A DNA stretch of 64,000 nucleotides, taken from contig NZ_CP022985.1 of NCBI RefSeq assembly GCF_003425985.1, positions 37,501 to 101,500 of the forward strand, given 5' to 3'. The notes beneath the pieces were generated by a model. That model saw only the letters and a list, made by a program, of their open reading frames with translations. It was not told where the DNA came from and searched no databases. Shown here one piece after another: positions 8,752-18,911 of the stretch (its first letter is position 1; the number at the start of each line of letters is the position of its first letter). The DNA is from Mariniflexile sp. TRM1-10 (GTDB taxonomy: Bacteria > Bacteroidota > Bacteroidia > Flavobacteriales > Flavobacteriaceae). Made by a program: the position numbers and the translations under genes.

Positions 8752-10011
8752 TTAAGTTTTCTGTTTCTTTTTTCGGGCTGCAGGAAATAATACGTTGTTT
8801 AAAATGAGTCTGTAACCAGGTGAGGTTGGATGTAAATCGAGTTCGGTTTTAGAGTCTCCTACCCTATGCTGATAATCTTCAGGATCGTGACCACCATAAA
8901 AAGTAAAAAAGCCTTTTCCTTTTATGCCATGAATATACTTAGCCTCTCCGTTAGACTTGGTTTCTCCCATTACCAACACATTCGATTTTATCTCATCTCT
9001 GGTAAAAGCGGTTGTTTGACCCATAAAACCTTTTACCAAAGCGGTGTGGTTTTGGCATAGCATCGTTGGAATAGGATCCCATTTAGCCGAAAATTCCATT
9101 AAAGAAAAATAATCGGAGGTTTTGGAAACTGCTCGCTTTTGAGTCATATCAATAGAAGAAAACTCATAAACATTCGGGTTACGTTCTAAAATGTAATTTG
9201 TAAAGGCAAAGGTTTTATTATAATCAATTTTATTTTGATACCCCGAATCACTACCATCACCATCAAACATGGGTTCGCAAATATCGATACCTTCGGCAGA
9301 TAAAGCAATATCAAAACTATCGGTAGCGCTGCACATGGCAAACATAAAACCACCACCAATAACATAATCTCTTATTTTCAAAGCAACATCCAGCTTTTCT
9401 TGTGATACCTTGTTATAACCCAATTTTGTTGCTAAGGCTTCTGCCTCTTTCTTCTCTTCAATATACCAGGATGACGCTTTGTAAGCACCATAAAATTTTC
9501 CATATTGCCCCGTAAAATCCTCGTGATGTAAGTGCAGCCAATCGAATGCTAAAAGTGCATCGTTCAACACTTCTTCATCATAAATAGTTTCATAAGGTAT
9601 TTCTGCATATTCCAACACCATGGTTACGGCATCGTCCCAAGGTAATTTTCCTTTTGGGGTATAAACAGCAATTTTAGGAGCTTTTTCTAAAATAACGGCT
9701 TCCATGTTTTGGCTCGGACTACTTATTTCTTCTAAAATGCTTTCGGTTTTTGAATCAGAAAGTACTTCAAACGATATGCCCCTAATTTGACATTCTCGTT
9801 GAATTTCTTGTGTATCGGGCAATAAAAAAGAACCGCCACGAAAATTAAGCAACCATTTTATTTTTTGCTCTTTACTTAATACCCAATAGGTTAATCCGTA
9901 TGCCTTTAAATGATTTTTTTGACTCTCCGCATCCATAGGGATTAGAATGTAGGATGCATAGGTTTTTAAACCTATGAATAACAAAAATAATGTGACAAAT
10001 ATCTTTTTCAA
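8752..10011 (-). CDS. Secreted protein of the 'asparagine synthetase B'-annotated flavobacterial family
   Basis: 419 residues with a Sec signal peptide (MKKIFVTLFLLFIGLKTYAS, cleavage near residue 19). The body contains segments such as GGGFMFAMCSATDSFDIAL and FYGGHDPEDYQHRVG that resemble class I amidotransferase/ThuA-like folds. I recognise it as a conserved flavobacterial family that databases label 'asparagine synthetase B'. I see none of the expected AsnB features (N-terminal Cys nucleophile, SGGxDS pyrophosphatase loop), and export argues against that role. It lies just downstream of dnaB in the same direction. Function unknown. Confidence 0.65.
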   Translation of the reverse strand: MKKIFVTLFLLFIGLKTYASYILIPMDAESQKNHLKAYGLTYWVLSKEQKIKWLLNFRGGSFLLPDTQEIQRECQIRGISFEVLSDSKTESILEEISSPSQNMEAVILEKAPKIAVYTPKGKLPWDDAVTMVLEYAEIPYETIYDEEVLNDALLAFDWLHLHHEDFTGQYGKFYGAYKASSWYIEEKKEAEALATKLGYNKVSQEKLDVALKIRDYVIGGGFMFAMCSATDSFDIALSAEGIDICEPMFDGDGSDSGYQNKIDYNKTFAFTNYILERNPNVYEFSSIDMTQKRAVSKTSDYFSLMEFSAKWDPIPTMLCQNHTALVKGFMGQTTAFTRDEIKSNVLVMGETKSNGEAKYIHGIKGKGFFTFYGGHDPEDYQHRVGDSKTELDLHPTSPGYRLILNNVLFPAARKKKQKT

Positions 10012-10137
10012 AATTGAGGCTAAGCTTTATATGGTTTCTCAGCCACTTCTTCTCCGAAATGACTAACTTTCCATAATTTACGTTGAAAGATACTTAAATT
10101 TTATTCTTTCTAAAATTAGTTTAACAGAAGATTGGAT

Positions 10138-11679
10138 TTAAAATGGCACATCGTTATCATCATCATCATTAAACGAACTACCAAAAGCTTGGTCTGGACT
10201 TGCTTTAAACGTATCGGACTTAAATGTATCATCGTTTGCTGCAGCATTCATTTTAGAATGAAATTCGAAAGGTGAATCAAAGTCATCTAAATTATCGAAC
10301 TTACCTAAATGTCCAATAAACTTTAAACGTATATTTTCTAAACCACCATTACGGTGCTTTGCTACAATAAACTCACCTTGTCCTTCGGTTGGTGAACGTT
10401 CTTCATCATCCCATTCATCGATTTTATAATACTCCGGTCTGTAAATAAAGCTTACAATATCGGCATCTTGTTCAATAGCACCCGATTCACGTAAATCTGA
10501 AAGCAACGGGCGTTTACTACCACCACGAGTTTCAACCGCACGCGATAATTGTGACAGTGCTATTACGGGTACATTCAATTCTTTTGCCAAAGCTTTGAGG
10601 TTTCTGGAAATCATCGATATTTCTTGCTCGCGGTTTCCACCATGGTTGCTACCTCCTGTCATTAATTGTAAATAATCAATCATGATGAGTTTGATACCAT
10701 GTTGCGAAGATAAACGGCGCGCTTTTGCTCGTAAATCGAAAATAGAAAGCGACGGTGTATCATCAATAAACAAAGGGGCTTTTTCAAGACCTTTAACTTT
10801 TACATTAAGTTGCTCCCACTCGTGTTTCTCTAGTTTTCCTGTTCTTAATTTTTCTGAAGACAGTCCAGTTTCACTAGAAATTAAACGGGTTATTAATTGT
10901 ACCGAAGCCATCTCTAACGAGAAAAATGCTACGGGAATATTCTGGTCCACGGCTATGTTTCTTGCCATAGATAGGGTTAATGCTGTTTTACCCATACCAG
11001 GACGTGCTGCAATAATAATTAAATCGGACGGTTGCCAACCCGATGTTAATTTATCTAATTTGGTAAAGCCTGTTGGAATACCACTTAACCCTTCCTTGTT
11101 AGAAATTTCTTCAATTTTCTTTTTAGCCTGAATTACTAATTCTTGAGCTGTTTCGCTCGATTTTTTAATATTACCTTGGGTAACTTCGTATAATTTTGAT
11201 TCGGCAGCGTCTAATAAATCGAAAACATCTTTGGTTTCATCATAAGAATCTTCAATAATCTCACTTGAAATTTTAATTAAACTCCGTTGAATAAATTTTT
11301 GTAAAATGATGCGTGCATGAAACTCTATATGTGCCGAAGAGGATACTTTTTGGGTTAAAGAAATGAGGTAAAAATCACCCCCTGCGAGCTCCAGCTTAGC
11401 ATTTTTCTTTAATTGTGTTGAAACGGTTAATAAGTCGATTGGTTCACTATTCTCAAACAATTGAAATATAGCGGAAAAGATGTGTTGATGCGCTTCTTTA
11501 TAGAAAGCGTCTGGACTCAAAATATCGATAACTTCATCGACTCCTTTTTTATCAATCATCATCGCCCCTAGCACAACTTCTTCTAAATCAAGTGCTTGTG
11601 GTGGTATTTTTCCTTTCTCAAGGCTAATCAATGTACTTTTGTCAACTTTAAATCCTCTAATTTGGTCGGGTTGTTTCAT
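10138..11679 (-). CDS. dnaB: Replicative DNA helicase DnaB
   Basis: Hexameric 5'-3' helicase at the replication fork. The 513 residues comprise an N-terminal helical domain (about 20-130, starting PPQALDLEEVVLGAMM), a linker and a RecA-type C-domain. Walker A is ARPGMGKTAL, Walker B is LIMIDYLQLM, and the arginine-finger region is KHRNGG. The C-terminus carries an acidic tail (DDDDNDVPF) common in Bacteroidota. Length is normal; no intein is present. It is a single gene about 170 bp from accA, which has its own terminator between. Confidence 0.97.
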   Translation of the reverse strand: MKQPDQIRGFKVDKSTLISLEKGKIPPQALDLEEVVLGAMMIDKKGVDEVIDILSPDAFYKEAHQHIFSAIFQLFENSEPIDLLTVSTQLKKNAKLELAGGDFYLISLTQKVSSSAHIEFHARIILQKFIQRSLIKISSEIIEDSYDETKDVFDLLDAAESKLYEVTQGNIKKSSETAQELVIQAKKKIEEISNKEGLSGIPTGFTKLDKLTSGWQPSDLIIIAARPGMGKTALTLSMARNIAVDQNIPVAFFSLEMASVQLITRLISSETGLSSEKLRTGKLEKHEWEQLNVKVKGLEKAPLFIDDTPSLSIFDLRAKARRLSSQHGIKLIMIDYLQLMTGGSNHGGNREQEISMISRNLKALAKELNVPVIALSQLSRAVETRGGSKRPLLSDLRESGAIEQDADIVSFIYRPEYYKIDEWDDEERSPTEGQGEFIVAKHRNGGLENIRLKFIGHLGKFDNLDDFDSPFEFHSKMNAAANDDTFKSDTFKASPDQAFGSSFNDDDDNDVPF

Positions 11680-11791
11680 AACTACGAAAGTAACTAAAAA
11701 GAACGTGTTTTTTGTTAGAAAATGAATTATGATTGTTAACTAGTCTTTAACAATTTAGTTGTTAATAACTTATAAGTATTGTCAATAACAC

Positions 11792-11825
11792 AAAAAAAAT
11801 CCGAAGCTTTATACTTCAGATTTTC
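11792..11825 (-). terminator. Terminator downstream of accA
   Basis: In the minus direction, AAATCTGAAG, loop, CTTCGGATTT and then a long T run. The stem has one mismatch. It separates accA from dnaB. Confidence 0.85.
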
Positions 11826-11847
11826 TTGTATTATGTTATTAAACGTA

Positions 11848-12801
11848 TTAGCCTTTAAAGACTCCCATATGAGAATATTTATCCATACGTTTGGCAACTA
11901 AATCTTTTGGTGATAAGTTTTTAAGTTCTTCAAACGATTTTACAATGGCATTACTAACCGTAGAAAATGTTTTATCTCTATCTCTATGTGCACCACCTAG
12001 TGGTTCTTTTATAATTTCATCTACTAATTTTTGCTTCTTCATATCGGTAGCTGTTAATTTTAAGGCATCAGCAGCTTGTTCTTTAAACTCCCAACTACGC
12101 CATAAAATAGACGAACAAGATTCGGGAGAAATTACAGAATACCATGTATTTTCAAGCATCAAAACTACATCACCAACACCAATACCTAAAGCACCACCGG
12201 AAGCACCTTCACCAACTATAATGGTGATAATTGGCACTTTCAAGCGGGTCATCTCTAAAATATTTCTAGCAATGGCTTCTCCTTGTCCACGCTCTTCGGC
12301 TTCCAAACCTGGAAATGCACCTGGCGTGTCTATAAGAGTCACTACAGGTATGCCAAATTTTTCAGCAGATTTCATTAAACGTAATGCTTTTCTATAACCT
12401 TCTGGGTTTGCCATACCAAAATTCCTGTATTGGCGTGTTTTGGTGTTATAACCTTTTTGTTGGCCAATGAACATAAAACTTTGGTCACCAATTTTACCTA
12501 GTCCACCAATCATTGCTTTATCATCCTTAAAGCCTCTGTCTCCATGTAATTCTAAGAAAGATTCACCGCAAATAGCACGAATATAGTCTAAAACATAAGG
12601 TCTATCTGGATGACGAGACATTTGCACACGTTGCCAAGGTGTTAAGTTTTTGTAAATATCTTTTTGGGTGGCAACTAATTTTTTCTCAATATTTGAACAT
12701 GTTTCAGTAACATCTACTTCACTCTCTTCACCAATAACTCTACATTTTTGCAATTGGTCTTCAAGTTCTTTTATGGGTAGTTCAAATTCTAAATATTCCA
12801 T
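11848..12801 (-). CDS. accA: Acetyl-CoA carboxylase carboxyltransferase subunit alpha
   Basis: Transfers the carboxyl group from biotin to acetyl-CoA to form malonyl-CoA, the first step of fatty acid synthesis, together with AccD. The 317-residue length and the sequence are typical: [53 protein letters not shown] and the C-terminal GGAHRD. The glycine-rich loop [12 protein letters not shown] lies in the oxyanion-hole region. It is followed by its own terminator. Confidence 0.97.
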   Translation of the reverse strand: MEYLEFELPIKELEDQLQKCRVIGEESEVDVTETCSNIEKKLVATQKDIYKNLTPWQRVQMSRHPDRPYVLDYIRAICGESFLELHGDRGFKDDKAMIGGLGKIGDQSFMFIGQQKGYNTKTRQYRNFGMANPEGYRKALRLMKSAEKFGIPVVTLIDTPGAFPGLEAEERGQGEAIARNILEMTRLKVPIITIIVGEGASGGALGIGVGDVVLMLENTWYSVISPESCSSILWRSWEFKEQAADALKLTATDMKKQKLVDEIIKEPLGGAHRDRDKTFSTVSNAIVKSFEELKNLSPKDLVAKRMDKYSHMGVFKG

Positions 12802-12922
12802 AAGAATTTTATTTTGGCTATTAATCTTAAGTTAGTCTACAAACCTACATATTTTTTCATTTTAAATTGATAAAAATATAAAAATGTTGAGGCTTTTAAC
12901 TTCTTTACAAAAATAAGAATTC

Positions 12923-13822
12923 TTAAAGAGAATACTTGTTTTTTAACAATCTTATGTTTTTTAGAATGGCATTTAGTAACACCGTGGCAATAATTACTAT
13001 AGCTCCGTAATAAAATGACGAACTCATATATTCTTTTTCTGGAAACAAAATAACTGCCATAAAAATACCATAAATAGGTTCCAAATTATAGCTAAGAACC
13101 ACTGTATATGGACTAATAACCTTCATGACATGCACCGCTGCAATAAATGCATAAGCTGTACATATAGAGGCTAAAATAAATAAGTATCCATAATCCGAAT
13201 GACTTAAATTAAAAAACTCCGCAGAAAAGCCTCCACCAAAAATCAAAATATAAATAGATATAAATAAAACACCACTTAAAAATTCGTAAAATGAAATAAC
13301 CGTCGCTGTATGCTGCTTTAAAAAACTACCGTTTAACACTGCAAAAAGCGATGACAAAAACGCAGATGAAATTCCTAAAATGATGCCATTAATATACTTT
13401 ATTTCACTTTTAGTGATTATAAAAACACCTATTATTACTATCACTCCAAATAGAATTTCATACCAAATAATACGTCGCTTATAAATTATAGGCTCTATTA
13501 ACGACGCAAAAAAAGCACCGCAAGAAAACATGGCAAGTGTTATGGATACGTTTGATGCATCGATAGCTCCAAAAAAGGTAATCCAATGCAAGGCTATAAT
13601 AATACCAGCAATAGATAATCTAACAATTGATTTGAGACTTATTCTTATATCAATCTTTGCTATTTTTATGTAAATAAAAATCAAAAAAGACGCCATTACC
13701 ATTCTAAACCAAACTAAAGGAATGGCCGTAATGGTAATTAATTCACCTAAAATAGCAGTAAAACCAGCTATAAAAACTAAGAAATGAAGATGTAAATGAT
13801 TTTTTAGCTTAACGTTTAGCAT
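12923..13822 (-). CDS. DMT superfamily (EamA) transporter
   Basis: 299-residue integral membrane protein with about ten hydrophobic segments in two EamA repeats. Typical phrases are ALHWITFFGAIDASNVSITL in the first half and ISPYTVVLSYNLEPIYG in the second (the conserved LEP motif). Members export amino acids or other metabolites; the substrate cannot be told. Its start overlaps the end of the upstream LptF/G gene by 14 bp, so the two are translationally coupled. Confidence 0.9.
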   Translation of the reverse strand: MLNVKLKNHLHLHFLVFIAGFTAILGELITITAIPLVWFRMVMASFLIFIYIKIAKIDIRISLKSIVRLSIAGIIIALHWITFFGAIDASNVSITLAMFSCGAFFASLIEPIIYKRRIIWYEILFGVIVIIGVFIITKSEIKYINGIILGISSAFLSSLFAVLNGSFLKQHTATVISFYEFLSGVLFISIYILIFGGGFSAEFFNLSHSDYGYLFILASICTAYAFIAAVHVMKVISPYTVVLSYNLEPIYGIFMAVILFPEKEYMSSSFYYGAIVIIATVLLNAILKNIRLLKNKYSL

Positions 13823-14891
13823 TGCGCAACAGGAAAATGGCTAGAATACCGAAAACGACATTTGGAAACCAAGCAGCTACTAGTGGTGAGAAATCGGATT
13901 GTTCTGCCATAACACCAAAAATTTTATCGAAAAACACAAAAACCATGGCAATACATATCCCTACTGCCAAATTAACCCCCATACCACCACGTCGTTTTAT
14001 AGAAGATACCGCTACAGCAATAATGGTTAAAATAAACACAGAAACTGGTAAACTCCATTTTCGGTATAATACTAATTTAAAACGCCCCACATTTGAAGAA
14101 CCTCTGGCCTCTTCTTTGGCTATAAATTGTTTTAAATCACCATACATCTTAGTTTCAGCTGCATAAATTTCAGGAATTAAATCGTCTACATCAAAAGCAA
14201 AAAGTGTGTCTTTGGTTGCGCTGATTTCTAATTCATCTTCATTTACACCTATAGTACGCTTAACATAATTGGTCAATCTATAAGTAGTATCTTCCTCAAT
14301 GTATTTAATATTATTGGCTGTTATCTTATACTTTAGTTCATTCTTTTCAAAATGCTCTAACGCAAAATTACTTCCATTTTTATTTGCTACATCAAAACTA
14401 CTCACATAAATAATGTCGTTATCGTTAATTTGCCTGAAAACGTTTTGGCCAGTTTCTTCAAAAGCTGATTTACCTTTTTTTAGATATTTATAAGTAAAGT
14501 CGTTAAAGCCTTCGCTGGCTTTTGGAGCTAAAAATAAACCTAGTAAAATAGCTAATACCCCAACTATGGTTGCGCCAATCATGTAGGGACGTAAAAATCG
14601 GGAAAATGACACACCTGAACTTAAAAAAGCTATGATTTCGGTGTTATTGGCTAATTTTGATGTAAACCAAATAACAGATAAAAATAAAAATAACGGAAAG
14701 AGTAAATGTGCAAAATATATTGTGAAATTATAAAAATAGACGAGCACTTCACCTATTGGCACTTCGCTTTCAAGAATTTTACCTATTTTTTCAGCAAGAT
14801 GCACTGTTATTCCTATGGGAATAAACAATAGCAACATCATAAAAAATGTAAACAAATAACGTTTTAATATGTACCAGTCTAGTATTTTCAA
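13809..14891 (-). CDS. LptF/LptG family permease
   Basis: 360 residues, inner-membrane permease of the YjgP/YjgQ family, part of the LptB2FG transporter that extracts lipopolysaccharide. It has transmembrane segments in the first 120 residues (MKILDWYILKRYLFTFFMML at the start), a central periplasmic domain (about 130-270) and three C-terminal membrane segments. Bacteroidota usually carry two related genes; this one cannot be split into F or G by eye. It is co-directional with tgt, 96 bp downstream of it. The gap holds simple TTGGGTT- and AACTCTTAACTC-type repeats. Confidence 0.9.
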   Translation of the reverse strand: MKILDWYILKRYLFTFFMMLLLFIPIGITVHLAEKIGKILESEVPIGEVLVYFYNFTIYFAHLLFPLFLFLSVIWFTSKLANNTEIIAFLSSGVSFSRFLRPYMIGATIVGVLAILLGLFLAPKASEGFNDFTYKYLKKGKSAFEETGQNVFRQINDNDIIYVSSFDVANKNGSNFALEHFEKNELKYKITANNIKYIEEDTTYRLTNYVKRTIGVNEDELEISATKDTLFAFDVDDLIPEIYAAETKMYGDLKQFIAKEEARGSSNVGRFKLVLYRKWSLPVSVFILTIIAVAVSSIKRRGGMGVNLAVGICIAMVFVFFDKIFGVMAEQSDFSPLVAAWFPNVVFGILAIFLLRNAKR

Positions 14892-14987
14892 ATTGGGTAT
14901 TTATTGTTTGGTTTTGGGTATCAGGTGTTGGGTTTTGGTTGAAAACTTTAAACTCTTAACTCATAACTTTTCATAACTCTTAACTCT

Positions 14988-16118
14988 TCATAACCTATTG
15001 TCCATTTGTTTTACCATTTGGTCTTTCCAAGTTTTAAAATCTCCTGCTAATATATGCTTTCTTGCCTCACGAACCAACCACAAATAAAACCCTAAATTAT
15101 GAATGGTAGCTATTTGTTTTCCTAATAATTCGTTAACCGTAAATAAATGTCTTAGATAAGCTTTAGTGTATTCGGTATCTACAAAGGTTATCCCCATGTC
15201 ATCTACTGGCGAAAAATCGGCTTCCCATTTTTTATTTTTGATATTTATGGTTCCGTGTGCTGTAAACAACATACCGTTTCTGGCATTTCGAGTTGGCATC
15301 ACACAATCGAACATATCAATACCTAACGCTATATTTTCTAAAATATTGATAGGTGTACCAACGCCCATTAAATAACGGGGCTTGTCTTCGGGTAAAATTT
15401 CGGTTACCACTTCAGTCATGGCATACATTTCTTCGGCGGGTTCGCCAACCGAAAGTCCACCAATGGCATTTCCAACAGCTCCGGCATTGGCAATATACTC
15501 GGCAGATTGTTGTCGTAAATCTTTATAAGTGCTACCTTGAACTATAGGAAAAAAGGCTTGATCGTAATCATATTTTAAAGGCGTTTTTTCTAAATGATTG
15601 ATGCATCTATCCAGCCAACGGTGCGTCATATGCATGGAACGTTTTGCATATTTGTAGTCGCATGGATATGGGGTACATTCATCGAACGCCATAATAATAT
15701 CGGCACCAATTGAACGTTGAATTTCCATAACGTTTTCGGGTGTAAACGTATGGTAACTACCATCTATATGCGATTTAAATTTAACACCTTCTTCTTTAAT
15801 TTTCCTATTTGCAGAAAGCGAATACACTTGATAACCACCCGAATCGGTTAAAATATTTCGATCCCAATTCATAAATCTATGAAGACCGCCCGCTTTTTCT
15901 ATAATGTCTGTTTGTGGACGTAAATATAAATGATAGGTGTTCCCTAGGATAATATCTGGATTAATGTCCTCTTTTAACTCGCGTTGATGTACCCCTTTTA
16001 CAGTTCCTACAGTACCGACAGGCATAAAAATGGGGGTTTCAATGACACCATGATTGGTGGTAATTGTACCTGCTCTTGCTTTACTTTGGGTGTCTTTCGC
16101 TTTTAATTCAAATTTCAT
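14988..16118 (-). CDS. tgt: Queuine tRNA-ribosyltransferase
   Basis: Exchanges guanine at position 34 of GUN anticodon tRNAs for preQ1. The 376-residue TIM-barrel enzyme has normal length. Visible are TPIFMPVGTVGTVKG, NILTDSGGYQVYSL (catalytic Asp region), MAFDECTPYP, GGLSVGEP, YLMGVGTP (nucleophile region) and DMFDCVMPTRNARNG. In most Tgt proteins a Cys3-His zinc site follows in the C-terminal third (CxCxxC). Here the matching stretch reads DFSPVDDMGITF and the cysteines appear to be missing, a variation found in some Bacteroidota. Start ATG at 16118. Confidence 0.94.
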   Translation of the reverse strand: MKFELKAKDTQSKARAGTITTNHGVIETPIFMPVGTVGTVKGVHQRELKEDINPDIILGNTYHLYLRPQTDIIEKAGGLHRFMNWDRNILTDSGGYQVYSLSANRKIKEEGVKFKSHIDGSYHTFTPENVMEIQRSIGADIIMAFDECTPYPCDYKYAKRSMHMTHRWLDRCINHLEKTPLKYDYDQAFFPIVQGSTYKDLRQQSAEYIANAGAVGNAIGGLSVGEPAEEMYAMTEVVTEILPEDKPRYLMGVGTPINILENIALGIDMFDCVMPTRNARNGMLFTAHGTINIKNKKWEADFSPVDDMGITFVDTEYTKAYLRHLFTVNELLGKQIATIHNLGFYLWLVREARKHILAGDFKTWKDQMVKQMDNRL

Positions 16119-16536
16119 CTAGTATTCTTATCGCTTTTATAAAAAAGGTTAAATTTATAACCTGCTGGGTCTAATTACGTTATTCAGGCTAATTATATTC
16201 ATTGTCACATTGAGCTTGTTGGAATGTATTTTTAATATCTTCGACAATGCCCAGACTGACACTTAAGTGCTAAATTGACTTAAATCATTCTAGACCAAAT
16301 TATATAAATAGCATTTTGGTTGGCAAAGATAATTAACTGAAAAATGATATTGATTGTTATGAAAAGAAAATAATTTGCTTTTGAAAACGTTTTTGATTGT
16401 ATGTGAATACGTGTTCATTTGAATTATATAAAAAACTAAATGAATTGTATAACATAGAAAAATTTGATATTATATATTTTTGGATATATATTTTTAGAGA
16501 AACAAAAACCCCACGTCAAAATTAAAAACAAAAATT
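16119..16536. other. Intergenic region between divergent tgt and beta-barrel gene
   Basis: 418 bp without a gene. It must hold the promoters of both flanking genes. Upstream of the rightward gene is TATTTTTG near 16476, matching the Bacteroidota -7 box, but no clearly spaced -33 box is visible. I see no RNA gene. Confidence 0.5.
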
Positions 16537-17151
16537 ATGAGACATTTAAAAAGCAAATTGAATGCTAGTAAAAAATCAGTTTTACTAATATTATTTTTAG
16601 TATCAACATTATCATATACTTATGCGCAATCGGCCACCGGTTTTGGATTAAAAGGTGGATTAAATTATAATGCCAATGGCGATTATTTTGAATCTATTGG
16701 TGATAACGCACAAAACCCCGATAGGAACATTGGTTACCATATTGGTGTGTTTGGGAAAATTGGAAACCAAATTTACTTTAAACCGGAATTGGTTTATACA
16801 AGTACCAAAAGTGATTACAACGACGATAGCTTTAAAATGCAAAAATTGGATGCCCCATTATTAGTTGGCATAAAAGTAATAGGCCCAATTAGTGTTTTTG
16901 GAGGTCCGTCGCTACAATATATATTGGACTCCGAATTTGATGGTATTTCTATGGATGATGTTGAAAATGATTTAACAGTTGGTTTGAATTTTGGTATTGG
17001 ACTTAACTTTAATAAAGTTGGTATCGATTTAAGATACGAACGTGGTTTTAGCGAAAATGAAGCTACTTTTATTGGTAACAATGGTATTGGAACTGGTAGA
17101 TTAGACACTAGACCCGACCAATTGATTTTAAGTTTATCTTTAATACCGTAA
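16537..17151 (+). CDS. Outer membrane beta-barrel protein (porin family)
   Basis: 204 residues with a Sec signal peptide ending in TLSYTYAQ. The mature part has amphipathic beta-strands in the pattern of small PorT/OmpA-like barrels: GFGLKGGLNYN at the start, IGYHIGVFGKIG, FKPELVYTSTKSDY, VFGGPSLQYIL, GIGLNFNKVGIDLRYERGF, and a terminal strand ILSLSLIP. It probably sits in the outer membrane; the function is unknown. It has its own terminator, shared with the convergent gene. Confidence 0.85.
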   Translation: MRHLKSKLNASKKSVLLILFLVSTLSYTYAQSATGFGLKGGLNYNANGDYFESIGDNAQNPDRNIGYHIGVFGKIGNQIYFKPELVYTSTKSDYNDDSFKMQKLDAPLLVGIKVIGPISVFGGPSLQYILDSEFDGISMDDVENDLTVGLNFGIGLNFNKVGIDLRYERGFSENEATFIGNNGIGTGRLDTRPDQLILSLSLIP

Positions 17152-17162
17152 AAATAAATTGC

Positions 17163-17206
17163 TTTAAAACAAAAAACCTCGCTAATGGCGAGGTTTTTTG
17201 TTTTAA
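17163..17206. terminator. Bidirectional terminator
   Basis: Stem CCTCGC / GCGAGG extended by A-run/T-run pairing on both sides (AAAACAAAAAA...TTTTTTGTTTT). It lies between convergent genes and serves both directions. Confidence 0.92.
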
Positions 17207-17223
17207 AAATATCGAGTATGTTG

Positions 17224-18186
17224 TTATTCTCTAATTTTATCATTTGGATCTAAATAGTTAGGGATGCCATTGTCATTTGAATCGTCGTTGGTGGGATCGC
17301 CATCTTTATTGATATCTTCATTGATAGTTGAAATACCATCACCATCATCATCGACATCTATATAATCGGGCGTACCATCACCATCGGTATCATCATCTGT
17401 AGCATCGGTTAAATCTTCAAAATTTACTGTAAATTCTCCGTCACCATTCAAATCTTCAAGATACGAGGGAACGCCATCACCGTCATGATCGTTTTCAGCC
17501 ATTTGTAATAATTCAAACTTAAATATTAATGGTGAATAGGCTGGAATACCACCAGAAGCATTAGAAAAATAGGCCAAACCCGAAGGTAAAAACATGACAC
17601 CTAAACCTTTATTGGTATAATTAACGGTGCCATCGCCATTTTCGATAAAACTTTCAGCTGTATTAAATTCAGGTATTACTTTTCTCCAACCAGGTATAAG
17701 CCCTGAAGTTGTAATGCCATTACCTATTAAATCACTATCTATAGGGTTTACAGAGTAATCAAAAACAACATCATCAAGTGTAAAACCTTCATAATTAAAA
17801 CGAATTTTATCGCTGAATTTAGGTGAATCTCCACCTCCCTGGTTTAATTTAAGAACGTAATATTCATAATCTGTCTCTGCAAAAATAGTTGTTTTTGGCA
17901 TTCCAACTGCATCTTTAAGCTTCGTATATCCATCAGGAATAGTTTCACCTTCTAATCGTTTGATAATAATTATGTCCGAAATACTAGGATTGGTATTAGA
18001 TTCGAACTCGCTAGCATTATAATAATGAGTATCTAGATACTTATCCAAAGAATCTTTATCTTTAAGCTGTTGCTCTGCCCTATCTCTTATCTCAATAACA
18101 ACAGGATCTGGATCGTCATCTTTCTTACATGATAACACTCCAATGGTTAAACATAACAGATATAGGCTTACTTTTCTTAAATTCAT
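17224..18186 (-). CDS. FKBP-type peptidyl-prolyl isomerase lipoprotein with Ca-binding repeats
   Basis: 320 residues with a lipoprotein signal ([13 protein letters not shown], modified Cys20). The middle (about 105-235) resembles an FKBP domain: [46 protein letters not shown], and [11 protein letters not shown]. The C-terminal 80 residues are Asp-rich DxDGDGxPD repeats of thrombospondin type 3/EF-hand-like calcium-binding type ([32 protein letters not shown]). It is a cell-envelope folding factor by analogy with flavobacterial FKBP lipoproteins; the gliding protein GldI belongs to the same broad family, but this is not clearly GldI. Confidence 0.85.
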   Translation of the reverse strand: MNLRKVSLYLLCLTIGVLSCKKDDDPDPVVIEIRDRAEQQLKDKDSLDKYLDTHYYNASEFESNTNPSISDIIIIKRLEGETIPDGYTKLKDAVGMPKTTIFAETDYEYYVLKLNQGGGDSPKFSDKIRFNYEGFTLDDVVFDYSVNPIDSDLIGNGITTSGLIPGWRKVIPEFNTAESFIENGDGTVNYTNKGLGVMFLPSGLAYFSNASGGIPAYSPLIFKFELLQMAENDHDGDGVPSYLEDLNGDGEFTVNFEDLTDATDDDTDGDGTPDYIDVDDDGDGISTINEDINKDGDPTNDDSNDNGIPNYLDPNDKIRE

Positions 18187-18432
18187 GCGTTATTTTGTTT
18201 TTTAAAGGCTTGGCCTGTGAATTCTTTTCTTGATTTTATTAAATCTTAAAAGAATACTCCATTATTCCTTATTTTTGAGCCGCAAGATACAATTTAAATA
18301 TAATTTTGCATAACAACATTAACGTAGTTTTCATCTGTATATTTTATTTTTTATATGGTCAGATGCAATTCTCATAATTAATAATTCATATGGTGAATAT
18401 TTTTTCATCCATGCTCATTTCACAATAATTAT

Positions 18433-18828
18433 ATGCGTATAGATAAGTATTTATGGTGTGTTAGATATTACAAAACAAGAACTATTGCAACTACAGCTTG
18501 CAAAAAAGGGCATGTTCGTGTAAATCAAGAAATTGTTAAACCCAGTAGAGAAGTTTACCCTCAAGATGTTATTGAATTAAGAAAAGACCAAATAAACTAC
18601 CGCCTTACTGTAAACGACATTCCTGAAAGTAGGATTGGCGCTAAATTAGTTGACATTTATAGAACCGATACCACTCCTAAGGAACAGTTTGAAGCGCAAG
18701 AACTTTTAAAATACTCAAAAGATTATTACAGAAAAAAAGGCGTTGGCAGACCTACTAAAAAAGATAGAAGAGACATTGATGGTTTTACCGATGAACCACC
18801 TTTGAAAGCTGATGACTCGGAAGAGTGA
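18433..18828 (+). CDS. RNA-binding S4 domain protein (Hsp15-like)
   Basis: 131 residues with an N-terminal S4 domain: MRIDKYLWCVRYYKTRTIAT, then GHVRVNQEIVKPSREV. The C-terminal half is basic (YYRKKGVGRPTKKDRRD), then acidic at the end. Hsp15 (HslR) recycles 50S subunits carrying nascent chains after heat shock; this assignment is by domain layout and length. It is followed after about 80 bp by a phosphoribosyltransferase in the same direction. Confidence 0.88.
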   Translation: MRIDKYLWCVRYYKTRTIATTACKKGHVRVNQEIVKPSREVYPQDVIELRKDQINYRLTVNDIPESRIGAKLVDIYRTDTTPKEQFEAQELLKYSKDYYRKKGVGRPTKKDRRDIDGFTDEPPLKADDSEE

Positions 18829-18911
18829 ATGTAGATTACAACTTCCTCTGAAAAAAATAATAGAAACAGGTAAAAATGAGTAATTTTATACTTTAAAACA
18901 ATACAACCGAT

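Noticed and set aside
8752..10011. 'Asparagine synthetase B' as a functional label
   Set aside because: It has a Sec signal and lacks the N-terminal Cys and the SGGxDS ATP loop expected of AsnB, so I keep it as a family name only.
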